From contig NZ_JAKKSL010000003.1 of the NCBI RefSeq assembly GCF_022669015.1, positions 124,001 through 188,000 on the forward strand: DNA of 64,000 bases. Reading direction: 5' to 3'. The notes below the pieces were generated by a model. That model did no database searches, was not told the DNA's origin, and was given only the letters and a program-made list of their open reading frames with translations. The stretch is from Colwellia maritima (GTDB taxonomy: Bacteria; Pseudomonadota; Gammaproteobacteria; Enterobacterales; Alteromonadaceae). A program made the translations under genes and the position numbers. Positions 30,404 to 40,720 of the stretch are shown here, one piece after another (positions within the stretch are counted from its first letter, which is position 1; every line of letters starts with the position of its first letter).

Positions 30404-32623
30404 TTACGCGCTTATAACCCTGTTTTTCCCTTTATTTTTGGCTTTATAAAGTAACTTGTCTGCATCAGCAACAAAATCTACTGCGTTAGAAAACACATCA
30501 TCATTCCATTGGCTTACTCCGATACTAACGGTGAATTTTAGGGTATTATCATCAACAAAAATATCAATATCTTGAATTTGCTCTCTTAAACGATCAGCAA
30601 ATTGATAAGCACTTTGCGAATTAGTTTTTGGTAAAACGATAACAAACTCTTCGCCGCCAATTCTTGCTACAACATCATCATTTCTCGCAAATTTTTTGCA
30701 GGTATTATAAAACATCACTAATACCTCATCGCCAATGCCATGACCAAAAGTGTCATTTATCTTTTTAAAATTATCAATATCAAGCATTAAAATGGACAAA
30801 TCCTGATGCTCTCTATTAGCTCGTAATATTTCTTCGTCCAATACGCTGTTAAACTGATGACGATTGACAGCCCCTGTTAGCGCATCAGTATAGGCTAGCA
30901 TTTTAAAATGTTCTTGTTGAGATTTTGTATGAGCCAGTTCTTTTTTCTGGCTATCTACCACCGATTTAAATATGCCAACTTGTAATAATTTTCGACGCAA
31001 CTCTTCACAGGCGGTTTTTATAGAACCTATTTCATCGTCAATTGTTGGTGGCTCTAAATGGACCGTTAAATTACCTTTAGACATATTATTCAGGGCGTAA
31101 GTAATACGTCGTATTGGATTAATAATGCTAAAATTCAAAATTGATGAAAAGAGTATCATGACCAATAGAAAAACAGATAAGGCAACAAAGATAGCGAAAT
31201 ATTTTAGCCGTAAGCTTTGACTTTCAGCGGTCACTGTATTATTTAAATTTAACGTTAACGTACCTGTAATTACTTTTAAGTCATCTATTTTTTTTGACAT
31301 AGAATCAAACCAATACTGACTTTTTTCATCCATAGCGTGATCATTCATCGTATGAAAAAATAGTTGCTTAAGCATGGCGATATATTTTGTTTCATGACAA
31401 AAATCTGCACAGGCTTTTATTTGCTGATTATTTGCCGAAGACTTAAAAACACGTAACGCATGAAGTTGCTGCCCTACCAATAAACTAACATCTAAATTAC
31501 TGTATATGTCATCATTATTACCTTGTACCATATTCATTCCAATAGCTCTTATTTGTCCCATGTACTCCTTGAATAGCAACATGGAATTAATAGCTGAAAT
31601 ATTATTGGCTAACGATGAAGTCATATCAACATCCGTTAAATTTTCAGATATGGATAAAAGGTGTTGAATCAATAGCGTATACGAGTTGTAAACCTCAGGA
31701 AAACGTTCAGATTGAGAGTCTAAGTTGTGTCGGTAATCATTTAACTTTTCGATATTAAGACGAACCAATTCAAAATAAGAATGGATGTTTTCTTGAACTG
31801 AGGGATCTATTTCATTTTCTAATAAGCTAAACAACTGTTTCATCGCTTGGTCCGTAACCAGGCGTTGTTTTAATAAAGCATTTACTAAACTTTGATTATT
31901 AGTACTGACGACGCCTGAAGAAAGCCCTCGTTCAGATTGTAGCGAATGGCTCACATTATCTACCTGCATAATAATATTATTTAAACTAAGTAATAATGTT
32001 TTATTTTTATATTCCTGATAATTATCTTTTATCACGAGTATACTCAGTAACAATACACCAAAAATAGGAATAAATGCGATAAAAAACACCCGTATATTTA
32101 ATTTGATTTTTTTTGAAATAATTCGAGAAAATCGGGCAAGTAAAGAGTTGTTTTCTATTCTATTTAATAAACCATTTGCTATGCTATTTCCGGCCTTATT
32201 TAATTGTTGAACATCAAGATCAGTGCTATTTTGTAACGCTCCAATATAATCAAAATCCTCCTTGAGTATATGGTTCACAAGCCAGTGATTTAAGAATGAT
32301 GTGATTTTTTCGCAGCACATGTTATTGTCTTCTGACAGCCACTGCTCTTTAAGTTTGGGTAACTCATCAATAAATTTTTGATGACTAGCTTTATGCTTAA
32401 TAAGATCTTTATAATTGGCTTTTTCTAATAATCGTTCTTCTCGATTAAAATGCAATTCCACATAAATTTCAAGCTCACGAAAAATATCTTCGATAACCTT
32501 GTTTGATATGTCATGGCAGCGTTTAGAAGATAGTTTGGCTAGTATTGCGATAATCTGTTTATGATCCTCGTCAATGGCATCAATGCCGACACTCATCCCT
32601 TCATCCCATACTAATTCGCTCAT
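30404..32623 (-). CDS. Diguanylate cyclase with hemerythrin, NIT and HAMP domains
   Basis: Domains in order: an N-terminal bacteriohemerythrin (about 1-130) with all expected ligands (H21, H58, E62, H77, H81, H118, D123); membrane helix (about 179-198); periplasmic NIT nitrate/nitrite-type sensor with SLQSERGLSSGVVS; second helix (FVALSVFLLVMILFSSIL); HAMP; and a C-terminal GGDEF domain with active site RIGGEEF and an upstream RNDD, which fits the RxxD inhibitory site. It should make cyclic-di-GMP in response to an external ligand and to oxygen or redox inside. It has no partner genes, and its neighbours MsrPQ are also redox related. Confidence 0.9.
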   Translation of the reverse strand: MSELVWDEGMSVGIDAIDEDHKQIIAILAKLSSKRCHDISNKVIEDIFRELEIYVELHFNREERLLEKANYKDLIKHKASHQKFIDELPKLKEQWLSEDNNMCCEKITSFLNHWLVNHILKEDFDYIGALQNSTDLDVQQLNKAGNSIANGLLNRIENNSLLARFSRIISKKIKLNIRVFFIAFIPIFGVLLLSILVIKDNYQEYKNKTLLLSLNNIIMQVDNVSHSLQSERGLSSGVVSTNNQSLVNALLKQRLVTDQAMKQLFSLLENEIDPSVQENIHSYFELVRLNIEKLNDYRHNLDSQSERFPEVYNSYTLLIQHLLSISENLTDVDMTSSLANNISAINSMLLFKEYMGQIRAIGMNMVQGNNDDIYSNLDVSLLVGQQLHALRVFKSSANNQQIKACADFCHETKYIAMLKQLFFHTMNDHAMDEKSQYWFDSMSKKIDDLKVITGTLTLNLNNTVTAESQSLRLKYFAIFVALSVFLLVMILFSSILNFSIINPIRRITYALNNMSKGNLTVHLEPPTIDDEIGSIKTACEELRRKLLQVGIFKSVVDSQKKELAHTKSQQEHFKMLAYTDALTGAVNRHQFNSVLDEEILRANREHQDLSILMLDIDNFKKINDTFGHGIGDEVLVMFYNTCKKFARNDDVVARIGGEEFVIVLPKTNSQSAYQFADRLREQIQDIDIFVDDNTLKFTVSIGVSQWNDDVFSNAVDFVADADKLLYKAKNKGKNRVISA

Positions 32624-32778
32624 TCGTTTACCTAGTTACTCTAAACACCTTCCTAGTATAGAGTAGCTAAGTACTTTCTAACATGATTAGAAACAATATT
32701 TCCTCATTATTCGATCAAACATCAAAATAAAGTCGCGACTTTGCTTGATATGCTCCTTTGTTGTTGATAGAGCAAAAA

Positions 32779-33387
32779 TCAGCCAAATCTTTTTATAATT
32801 AAACCCTTTATTTTTTTATATCGATATAGCAACAGTGCAATAGCCATTAAGAAATAAAAACCTGGTGATATTAATTCAGATTTTACTGACCAATAAAAAT
32901 GAACGGTGACAAGTAAAATAATCACATAACTTGTATTATGGAGGCGTTGCCAAGATTTCCCCATTTTCCGCTTAAGTTTATTAATTGAGGTAATAGCCAA
33001 GGCAGTTAACAGTAAAAAGCCAAACATACCAATAGTAATATAAGGACGTTTAATGACTTCACTAAGAAACAACGTACCATCAAATTGTACTTCAAAAGCT
33101 AAAAAATTGAGTAAATGAAATACCGCATAAGTGTATGCATAAAGCCCTAATACACGCCTTGTTTGCAATAAATATCCCTGCTTAGCAATGTTAGCCAAGG
33201 GCGATACGCATAAAGTAATTAACAACAAATTAAGCGCACCAATACCAGTAAAGTGAACCACTGTTTCAACTGGATCTGCGCCTAATTGATCATTAAATGC
33301 TAAAAAGTATAAATTCACTAAAGGCAATAATGCGCCTAAATGAATTAGCACTTTTAGCAAGATAATTTTAGTATTATTTTTAATCAT
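32779..33387 (-). CDS. msrQ: Heme-binding membrane subunit MsrQ
   Basis: The 202-aa protein has six hydrophobic segments of the ferric-reductase-like type, with TRRVLGLYAYTYAVFHLLNF and WQRLHNTSYVIILLVTVHFYW carrying the likely heme histidines. It passes electrons from the quinone pool or flavin reductase to MsrP. It follows msrP by 38 nt on the same strand. Confidence 0.92.
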   Translation of the reverse strand: MIKNNTKIILLKVLIHLGALLPLVNLYFLAFNDQLGADPVETVVHFTGIGALNLLLITLCVSPLANIAKQGYLLQTRRVLGLYAYTYAVFHLLNFLAFEVQFDGTLFLSEVIKRPYITIGMFGFLLLTALAITSINKLKRKMGKSWQRLHNTSYVIILLVTVHFYWSVKSELISPGFYFLMAIALLLYRYKKIKGLIIKRFG

Positions 33388-33425
33388 ATAAATTCAAATA
33401 AATTTTCAGGCATGCTAAAAAATCA

Positions 33426-34435
33426 TTAGTAATATTTAGACAAATCCATCCCTTTGTATAACCCGGCTACTTCTTCGCCATAGCCATTAAAAGGTAGCGT
33501 AGCGATTCGATTTCTTGTAAATAATCCGCCAGTTGTAATTTGTCTTTCGCCGGCTTGACTCCACCTTGGATGATCATGCTCAGGGTTAACGTTGGCGTAA
33601 AAGCCATATTCCTTTGCGGCTAACTGATTCCACGTTGTAGGAGGTTGGTGTTCTACTAATTTAATGCCAACAATAGATTTTATGCTTTTGAAGCCATATT
33701 TCCATGGCACAACTAATCGAATAGGCGCACCGTTTTGTGGCGGTAAGGTTTTTCCATATAGCCCTACGCTCATTAGAGTTAATGGATTCATCGCCTCATC
33801 AATTCTTAAACCTTCAACGTAAGGATAATGAATACCGCCTCCTAAACGTCTATTACCTTGACCTGGCATTTGCTCTGGGTCATACAAGGTTTCAAAAGCT
33901 ACATATTTTGCTTTTGAATTAGGCGCAACTTTTTTTAATAAGTCTGCTAATGAAAAACCAATCCAAGGGATAACCATTGACCAAGCTTCCACGCAACGTA
34001 GGCGATATATACGCTCTTCCAACGGAAACATTTTAGTTAAGTCATCGTAATCTAATGTGATTGGGCGATCACATTCGCCTGATATCGTTAATTTCCATGG
34101 TTCAACCTTAAAAGCTTGAGACAATTCTATTGGCTCATTTTTTTTCGCGCCAAACTCATAAAAATTATTATGCGAAATTACTTTTTGCTCAGGTGTTTTA
34201 GTTAATGTTTGGTTTTGTTTGTCTTGAGCATAAGTTAGAGGAGTAGTTTTAAAGGTCGGCTTTTCATCGTTACTAAAAAACTCGCGCTAGCATTTTGTGA
34301 TATAGCAGAACTTAATAAAGTACCCGCCCCTAAAAAACCCATTTGTTTTAATAAATGGCGGCGTTGGTAATAAATTTTTTCTTCGGTAACGCTAGCGTCT
34401 TTTAGATGATATTCTTTTGGATTTTTAATTAACAT
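33426..34435 (-). CDS. msrP: Periplasmic methionine sulfoxide reductase MsrP, one frame break
   Basis: The N-terminus has a twin-arginine signal ([17 protein letters not shown]). The frame breaks at six A's at 34275-34280; the correct frame continues [19 protein letters not shown], then the molybdopterin domain. It contains the molybdenum-ligand cysteine in [14 protein letters not shown] and the cofactor contacts [18 protein letters not shown]. The end [20 protein letters not shown] is typical. The joined protein is about 336 aa. MsrP repairs oxidised methionines in periplasmic proteins. Confidence 0.92.
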
Positions 34436-34522
34436 AACTGCGCCTAATAATTCAATTTAATTTAATTTATGTATATGAACTATTAGACACGAATAGAGAA
34501 AAGAAATAATTTCAATGCATTT

Positions 34523-34893
34523 TTATGCGACTTTTACCAATTGCTGCAAATGAGCAACAACATCTTTTGACTCATAAAGCCATTGCACTTGGCCATCTGG
34601 ATTTTCAATACGTAAACAAGGCACTGTACGCTTGCCCCCTTCCCTGATCAATTCTTCTCGGTAACCATTATTTTGGTTAATATTACGTAATTCTATATTT
34701 AATCCTTCACGTTTCATTGCACGACGAACTTTGACACAAAAAGGACAACTAGGTAGCCGGTACAAACTTAAATTTTGCGTTTTTGCATCTATTTCTCTTT
34801 GTGCTTCAACGGTTCTTTTCGGTGAGCTTGGCGAAAATATAAAGTTAAGTAATAAGATAAGACGGCCTATTGGCCATTGCGTATAAGTGACAT
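34523..34893 (-). CDS. Glutaredoxin-like protein with N-terminal hydrophobic segment, one frame break
   Basis: The clear part has SLYRLPSCPFCVKVRRAMKR, a CPFC glutaredoxin active site, and REGGKRTVPCLRIE with the cis-proline TVP. Reading further upstream in the same frame gives WPIGRLILLLNFIFSP and a linker with no start codon. Just before, ATG at 34893 begins MSLIR one base out of frame. Adding one A near 34875 joins them into about 123 aa, a plan I recall in related GST-N/glutaredoxin proteins with an N-terminal helix. It is probably a membrane-tethered thiol oxidoreductase. Confidence 0.72.
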
Positions 34894-35044
34894 AATCATA
34901 GCGTTAATTCTTTTTTATAAAGTGTGTTTAAAAGCGTTTTTTATCTGTGCCATTTGATTCAAAAATCAAAGAAAATCAAATTTGGTGGCGAAGTTTACCA
35001 CAAAATATAACGTTAAGCTTATAGCAATACAAATACCAAACTGA

Positions 35045-35815
35045 CTAATTGTTATTAATATTTTGATCGTATTTATTCAATGCATTAAATTTGATCATCG
35101 CTCGTATTTCTTCTATGTATTCTTCTCCCCGTTGGGAGTATTTAATTAGCCCTGAGGCTAAAACCGTACCGGTAATAGGCTGATTGTTTTTCCTACGTTG
35201 TGCGCGAATGTCACGTAAATGTTGATAAGCAGGGTGGCTATTTAAATTATTCATGTAGCTTTCAAGCGAGGCAATTGGTGTCTCAAAAGCAGCCACTTCA
35301 TGTACTTCGCCTGCGCTTCGTTGCTTAGGTACAAAGCCACACCCCGTTTTATAACACCATTGGCCAAAGTAATTATTAGCGACTTTCGCAAACCTTGAGG
35401 TTCCCCAAGCACTTTCGTTAGCCGCTTGCGCTAAAACCAATGAAGGAGGAAGCACATCAACCTTTTTAAGTAATTTTTGCCACGATTTTTGATCATCAAT
35501 AGCAAAGTTTTTTACTCGGTATGTGATAACTAAATCCGCAAGTTTACGTTCATCCCACCAACCAATATTCTCTTTATTTTCATGCCAAGATAGAAGCTGT
35601 TTTCGTGTATTTGCTATTGATTGATTATTTTCATCAATCAGGGGAGAAAAATAACTAAAAAAAGCCATTTTCCTTTCTTTGCCTGCTTCAAAATCTGAAA
35701 AGTTTGGCGTACTTGGTTGAGTAGGAAAACGTAAAATAATGCCGACAATAATACCGATAATTATGATGACAACGAACAGAATGCGTAAAGGCTTGCTTTG
35801 AAATTGTTTTTTCAT
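35045..35815 (-). CDS. Bax-like N-acetylglucosaminidase
   Basis: The 256-aa protein has an N-terminal membrane anchor (ILFVVIIIIGIIVGIIL) and a glucosaminidase domain with SLVLAQAANESAWGTSRFAK (catalytic Glu in NESAWG), NNYFGQWCYKTGCGFVP and ASLESYMNNLNSHPAYQ. The closest familiar protein is E. coli Bax, similar in length. It probably trims peptidoglycan in the periplasm. No linked cell-wall genes are seen. Confidence 0.85.
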   Translation of the reverse strand: MKKQFQSKPLRILFVVIIIIGIIVGIILRFPTQPSTPNFSDFEAGKERKMAFFSYFSPLIDENNQSIANTRKQLLSWHENKENIGWWDERKLADLVITYRVKNFAIDDQKSWQKLLKKVDVLPPSLVLAQAANESAWGTSRFAKVANNYFGQWCYKTGCGFVPKQRSAGEVHEVAAFETPIASLESYMNNLNSHPAYQHLRDIRAQRRKNNQPITGTVLASGLIKYSQRGEEYIEEIRAMIKFNALNKYDQNINNN

Positions 35816-35887
35816 CGTGTTCCTCTCGCAACCTACTCGTTAGCCTAATATTGACTTAGTTATTATAGCTAATAGTTGAGTTTTTCA

Positions 35888-37129
35888 TTAACGTCGTGTT
35901 TTTTCGGTAGATTTATTTTCGGATCTTTTATTTTTAGGCACATAATTCAAAATTGAAATAGGTACCACTTTTTTAACATCGAAACCATCAAACTCTTTTC
36001 GCAAAATAACGTGCCCTAAGCGACTTTCAATGGCACATAAATTTCTAAAATTGTCTTTAGAAACAAAAGACACAGCTTCTCCCGAAGCGCCTGCACGCCC
36101 TGTTCTACCAATTCTATGTATATAATCATCAACCTGATCGGGCAAATCATAATTGACGACACGCTCAAGCGCACCAATATCAAGTCCTCGCGCAGCAATG
36201 CCAGTAGCGACTAAGAAATTGATCTTTCCTGATTTGAAATCATTCAATATTTGTTCACGATTTACTTGTGTTCTGCCACTATGAATAGCTTCTGCTTTTA
36301 TGTTACGTTTTTCAAGCTGACTCACCAGTTTGGCCGCGCCATGTTTGGTTTCGATAAAAATCAATGCGCGTTGCCAGTGTAACGTTTTGATTAAATGGCT
36401 CAACAATGCCGACTTATTGCCCTTGTCTACTGTCACTAGCCATTGTTCTATTTTAGGTGCTGAATCAAGATGTTGTGCAAGTGATATTTCTACTGGGTTG
36501 TTAATTGTTCTTTTTGCTAATGCACGTACATCATCTGAAATAGTAGCCGAGAATAATAAATTTTGACGAACCTGCGGCAAACGCTCAATAATTTTATTAA
36601 TATCATCAATAAACCCCATATCAAGCATTCTGTCAGCTTCATCTAGTACTAATATCTCAAGTTCATCAAAATGTAAGGCACGCTGATGAGCCATGTCTAA
36701 AAGCCTACCAGGAGTGGCAACAAGTATATCAATTCCCCATATTAAACGTTGTTTTTGTTGTGCAGCATCTACACCACCATACATTGCCATTGAGGAAAGA
36801 GATAAATGATTACCGTATTGAGTAATACTAGCCTCAACCTGAACAGCTAACTCACGCGTAGGTACTAGAATAAGCGCGCGTATACGCTTACCTCGCAGTT
36901 TTCTACCTACATGTGTTTCAGCGTTTTTTTCTTCTGTGCTTAGTTGCGCTAAAAGTGGTAAAACAAAGCTCGCCGTTTTACCTGTACCGGTTTGAGCTGC
37001 AGCAATTAAATCTTTACCTGATAACACCACAGGAATTGCTTTTTTTTGAATTTCTGTCGGTTTCTCGTAACCTAAATCTGTTACGGCGTTTAGAATGGAT
37101 TGAGGTAACCCAAGGGTTGAAAATGACAT
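35888..37129 (-). CDS. rhlE: DEAD-box RNA helicase RhlE
   Basis: From the ATG at 37129 (MSFSTLGLPQSILNAVTDLG), which fits the family start, there are 413 aa; an upstream extension to 37207 is unlikely. Motifs: Q-motif GYEKPTEIQKKAIP, I AAQTGTGKT, Ia PTRELAVQ, II VLDEADRMLDMGF, III FSATI, V ARGLDIG and VI YIHRIGRTGRAG. A short basic tail ends ENKSTEKTRR. RhlE-group helicases act in ribosome assembly and RNA decay, often important in the cold. Confidence 0.93.
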   Translation of the reverse strand: MSFSTLGLPQSILNAVTDLGYEKPTEIQKKAIPVVLSGKDLIAAAQTGTGKTASFVLPLLAQLSTEEKNAETHVGRKLRGKRIRALILVPTRELAVQVEASITQYGNHLSLSSMAMYGGVDAAQQKQRLIWGIDILVATPGRLLDMAHQRALHFDELEILVLDEADRMLDMGFIDDINKIIERLPQVRQNLLFSATISDDVRALAKRTINNPVEISLAQHLDSAPKIEQWLVTVDKGNKSALLSHLIKTLHWQRALIFIETKHGAAKLVSQLEKRNIKAEAIHSGRTQVNREQILNDFKSGKINFLVATGIAARGLDIGALERVVNYDLPDQVDDYIHRIGRTGRAGASGEAVSFVSKDNFRNLCAIESRLGHVILRKEFDGFDVKKVVPISILNYVPKNKRSENKSTEKTRR

Positions 37130-37217
37130 GTAAATCTCAGATAAATAAGTGCTTAATAAAAAGCGACCGTCAATATCCGGCCGCATATACAGTCCAGTCG
37201 CATACAAAAATTACAGA

Positions 37218-37676
37218 CTATTGTTGAGATTGTAATTTTAAACCTTTTAAAAAAGTAGAAAGCACGTCATCACTACAATCACGATAGTGTTTATGATTCA
37301 CATTTCTAAAAAAAGCACTGAGTTCATATTTTCCTAGGCTTAAACCGCCCAACTCAAGAATAGCGGTTACATCATCGGCTTTTAACGCAAAGGCTATTTT
37401 TAATTTATTGAAAATAGCATTATTGCTTAGCTGTTGTTCTGCTTGACGTTGAGGGCCGTCATTTTGCCCTCTTTTTTCTATAATCAAACCGTTTAAAAAA
37501 CTGGCTAACTGAACATCAGCTAATACTTGATATTCTGCATCATCTTTTTCTTTAAAAAAGTCAGTTAACTGCTCTGCAGTAATTTCGCATTGCCCTAACG
37601 CAAACACGTTCAGTATATTGTCGTTATTAAAGTTTAAAATCGTACTGATACGACGAAGAAGGTCATTATTTATCAT
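37218..37676 (-). CDS. DUF1456 (YehS-like) protein
   Basis: The 152-aa protein has two similar copies of a helical motif: NDLLRRISTILNFNNDNILN and NNAIFNKLKIAFALKADDVT, each followed by a short segment (LTDFFKEKDD and LSAFFRNVNHKHYRDCSDDV). This is the internal duplication of DUF1456. Function is not known. It lies 88 nt upstream of rhlE on the same strand. Confidence 0.88.
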   Translation of the reverse strand: MINNDLLRRISTILNFNNDNILNVFALGQCEITAEQLTDFFKEKDDAEYQVLADVQLASFLNGLIIEKRGQNDGPQRQAEQQLSNNAIFNKLKIAFALKADDVTAILELGGLSLGKYELSAFFRNVNHKHYRDCSDDVLSTFLKGLKLQSQQ

Positions 37677-37816
37677 TAAATTGCCTAATTTTATATAACA
37701 TGAGTTATAAAGTATGAGAGTGTAATAGCGCTGAAATTGCCCATAGTATAACGGCTATCCACCTATAAGCGCTATCACATTCACCATACAAGCAATTTTA
37801 ATGTTAATAAACGCTG

Positions 37817-39088
37817 TTATGCTTTCTCTAATGCTTGTTCAATATCAGCAATAATATCGTCTATATGTTCAATGCCTACTGAAATTCTAACTAAGTCTTC
37901 AGAAACACCCGCCGATTTCAGTTCCTCTGGGTTTAATTGTCTGTGTGTTGTTGACGCCGGATGACAAGCAAGCGATTTAGCATCACCTATGTTTACTAAG
38001 CGTAGTATCATTTCTAGGGCATCAATAAACCGTCCACCCGCTTCACTACCACCTTTAATACCAAAACTTAAAATACCAGAAGCTTGACCATTGGTCATTT
38101 TTTGACAAAGTGCATTATAAGGGCTGTCAGGCAACGCTGCATAATTAACTTGACTGACTTTTTCATGGGCTTTAAGGTATTTAGCAACTTTTAATGCGTT
38201 TTCGCAATGACGCTCCATGCGTAAACATAAGGTTTCTAACCCTTGCATGATCAAAAATGAACTGTGTGGCGATAATGCGGCACCAGTATTTCGAAGTGGT
38301 ACAACACGACAGCGACCAATGTAGGCGGCTGCCCCTAGTGCTTCGGTATACACAACATCGTGATATGACGGATCAGGTTCATTTAACATAGGAAATCTAT
38401 TTTTGTTTGCTACCCAGTCAAATTTTCCTGAATCAACAATGATGCCGCCAATAGTTGTACCATGGCCGCCAATGTACTTAGTTAGTGAGTGAACAACAAT
38501 ATCTGCACCGTGTTCAAAAGGACGACATAAAGCAGGACTCGCCACAGTATTATCAACAATTAAAGGTACGCCATGTTTATGCGCGATTTTTGCTAATCCT
38601 GCTAAATCAATAATATTACCCGTCGGGTTACCAATAGATTCACAAAATACAGCCTTGGTATTTTCGTCAATTAACTGATCAAATGATGCTAAATCATCAC
38701 CTGAAGCAAATTTTACTGTTACGCCTTGTCTTGGCAATGTGTGGGCAAATAAATTATAGGTACCACCATAAAGTTGACTTGTACTAACAATATTGTCGCC
38801 GGCAGCTGTAATAGCCTGAATTGCGTACGTAATAGCTGACATACCAGAAGCAACAGCTAAACCAAAGAATCCCCCTTCCATTTCAGAAACTCGTTGTTCT
38901 AACACATCCGTGGTTGGGTTCATTATCCGCGTATAAATATTACCAGGAACTTTTAAATCAAATAAATCCGCACCATGTTGAGTATTATCAAAAGTATAAG
39001 AAGTTGTTTGATAAATAGGCGTTGTAGCTGCCTTTGTAGTGGCTTCTGAGTCGTATCCGTGGTGCAGTGCTAAAGAGGCTAATTTCAT
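37817..39088 (-). CDS. metY: O-acetylhomoserine sulfhydrylase
   Basis: The 423-aa PLP enzyme of the Cys/Met metabolism family starts MKLASLALHHGYDSEATTKA, with TTSYTFDNTQHGADLFDL, PLP-lysine site VVHSLTKYIGGHGTTIGG and the long MetY-type end RQLNPEELKSAGVSEDLVRISVG. It makes homocysteine (or cysteine) from O-acetylated homoserine (or serine) and sulfide. Length and the G-rich PLP motif favour MetY over MetB, which is about 380 aa. Confidence 0.9.
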   Translation of the reverse strand: MKLASLALHHGYDSEATTKAATTPIYQTTSYTFDNTQHGADLFDLKVPGNIYTRIMNPTTDVLEQRVSEMEGGFFGLAVASGMSAITYAIQAITAAGDNIVSTSQLYGGTYNLFAHTLPRQGVTVKFASGDDLASFDQLIDENTKAVFCESIGNPTGNIIDLAGLAKIAHKHGVPLIVDNTVASPALCRPFEHGADIVVHSLTKYIGGHGTTIGGIIVDSGKFDWVANKNRFPMLNEPDPSYHDVVYTEALGAAAYIGRCRVVPLRNTGAALSPHSSFLIMQGLETLCLRMERHCENALKVAKYLKAHEKVSQVNYAALPDSPYNALCQKMTNGQASGILSFGIKGGSEAGGRFIDALEMILRLVNIGDAKSLACHPASTTHRQLNPEELKSAGVSEDLVRISVGIEHIDDIIADIEQALEKA

Positions 39089-39231
39089 AAAAGTTCCTAA
39101 TTGATGTTAAGTTAAGTAGCTGCCATTAACTTAACCTAATGGCTCAGTATTTTAAATAAAAATATCATCACTATTTACTATTTACTATTTACTATAATTT
39201 ATACCAATGATATTCATTCCATAACGTACCA

Positions 39232-39924
39232 TCATCCCAGAATGATCCTGTCATTAGCTTCTAACCACAAAGGGTACTTAGTCATTACTTTTGAAAACAT
39301 AGGGCTTTGTAAATAGTTATTTAACCATTGTCGAAGATTTGGGTAAGGTGCTTGTAAATACCATTGGCGTTCAACACGAGCAAATTGTCGAATAAAGGGG
39401 AGTAAGGCGATATCCACCAAACTTTCTTCATTAGACATAATATAAGTATGTTGTTGCAAGCGTTTTTCAATAGTTTGAATATGAGCTTCACAGGCTTGTC
39501 TATACTCAAGCAAATTATCTTCATGATAACGTTTAGCACATTTATATTTTTCTAAATCGGTTTTAAATTCAGTATCAAAGGTAGCAATACTACTTAACAT
39601 ATTTTGCAACGACTCACCGTTAGGCATTGAGCTTTGACCTAAAAGGTTATCGGGATCATTTGTCTGCAATGCCCAAAGCATGATATCTAAACTTTCATCA
39701 ATAACCTTTAACGTTTCACTCCCCTTCTCGCTCTCAAACACTAAAATAGGTACAGTGCCTTTTGGTGAGGCAATGAGCATCGCTTGCGGTTTATTACTTA
39801 ACACAACATCGCGTAATTCAACTTGCTGTTTCGATTTAAATATCGCTAACCGTGCCCGCATGGCATAAGGACAATTTCTAAGCGAATAAAGAATAGGATA
39901 TATTGTGTTTTTTGGGATTAACAT
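39232..39924 (-). CDS. Glutathione S-transferase family protein
   Basis: The 230-aa protein has a thioredoxin-like N-domain with YSLRNCPYAMRARLAIFKSK (CPYA active site) and SPKGTVPILVFE (cis-proline), then DESLDIMLWAL and an all-helical C-domain ending in WLEAND. The CPYA motif suggests a cysteine-type or omega-like GST. It lies alone between metY and the PEP-CTERM gene. Confidence 0.85.
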   Translation of the reverse strand: MLIPKNTIYPILYSLRNCPYAMRARLAIFKSKQQVELRDVVLSNKPQAMLIASPKGTVPILVFESEKGSETLKVIDESLDIMLWALQTNDPDNLLGQSSMPNGESLQNMLSSIATFDTEFKTDLEKYKCAKRYHEDNLLEYRQACEAHIQTIEKRLQQHTYIMSNEESLVDIALLPFIRQFARVERQWYLQAPYPNLRQWLNNYLQSPMFSKVMTKYPLWLEANDRIILG

Positions 39925-40020
39925 GATGAATATAATGAATTTAATGAATTTAAAGTAAAAACATCTTAAACATAGTTCAGGTTACATGCTAACGTTTTTT
40001 CCTTTCCACTAAAAATAAAA

Positions 40021-40050
40021 AAACACCAATCATTACAATTGGTGTTTTAT
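40021..40050 (-). terminator. Terminator after the PEP-CTERM gene
   Basis: The perfect stem AACACCAAT / ATTGGTGTT with a 7-nt loop has T runs on both sides, so it can serve this gene and, in the other direction, transcripts from the left. Confidence 0.8.
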
Positions 40051-40072
40051 AGAATGCCTACGTAAACTTCTA

Positions 40073-40671
40073 TTAAGATCGTTTTTTAACACTTCTTATG
40101 ATTAACCCAATAAAGCCTAGAGCAAATATCGCTAGTGAAGACGGTTCAGGTACGCTAGTAGTGAGCTTACTACCAAAGGCTTGAAACTCACCAATTGACA
40201 AACCAAAGTCACCTCCTGTTACTTTTATACGTAAGTATCTTGCCTGTACAGTAGAGAAATCAATGGCTGCTATATATTCATTATGCAGGGTATCAGTTGA
40301 AAATGTATCCATGCCCCAGGTAATTTCACCATCGCTACGGTTAATGGTGAATAAATTCGACCAAGATACTGAGTCAAGGGACCATGTCACTTCATAATCA
40401 TCATTATTATCTACAGAGACTAAAACATCATTTATATTATATAACTCGCCAAAATCCAACGTAAATGTTGGCGCGAATGCACTATCCCACCAAACGTTTG
40501 TATTAGCACTCCATACGCTTGATTCAGTCGAATAATACCATCATTAATTAATGCTACATCATTGTTAAAGCCACCTGTTGAAGTTATGGCACTTGGAGTG
40601 ATTAATGTTGCATTACTAGTACTCGGTAACATTGAGATTAAGGCAATAATAATAAATACTAATTTCTTCAA
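40073..40671 (-). CDS. PEP-CTERM sorted exported protein, one frame break
   Basis: A signal peptide (LVFIIIALISMLPSTSNA) is followed by a discoidin-like beta domain (TFTLDFGELYNINDVLVSVD, ARYLRIKVTGGDFGLSIGEF). The C-terminus is a PEP-CTERM signal: VPEPSSLAIFALGFIGLIIR then a basic tail VKKRS. The frame breaks around 40520-40530. After it the correct frame reads ESSVWSANTNVWWDSAFAP. The joined length is about 199 aa. Such proteins are processed by exosortase and linked to exopolysaccharide; no exosortase gene is in the window. The ligand of the discoidin-like domain is unknown. Confidence 0.8.
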
Positions 40672-40694
40672 TTCATTCTCCTCATTTTTATAAA

Positions 40695-40720
40695 TAACCT
40701 GAGCTCGGCTTAATAAATTT
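40695..40720. repeat. End fragment of the dispersed inverted-repeat element
   Basis: AACCTGAGCTCGGCTTAATA differs by one base from the left end of the 25257-25461 element and the match extends to about 25 bp. No second end is visible nearby. Confidence 0.45.
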
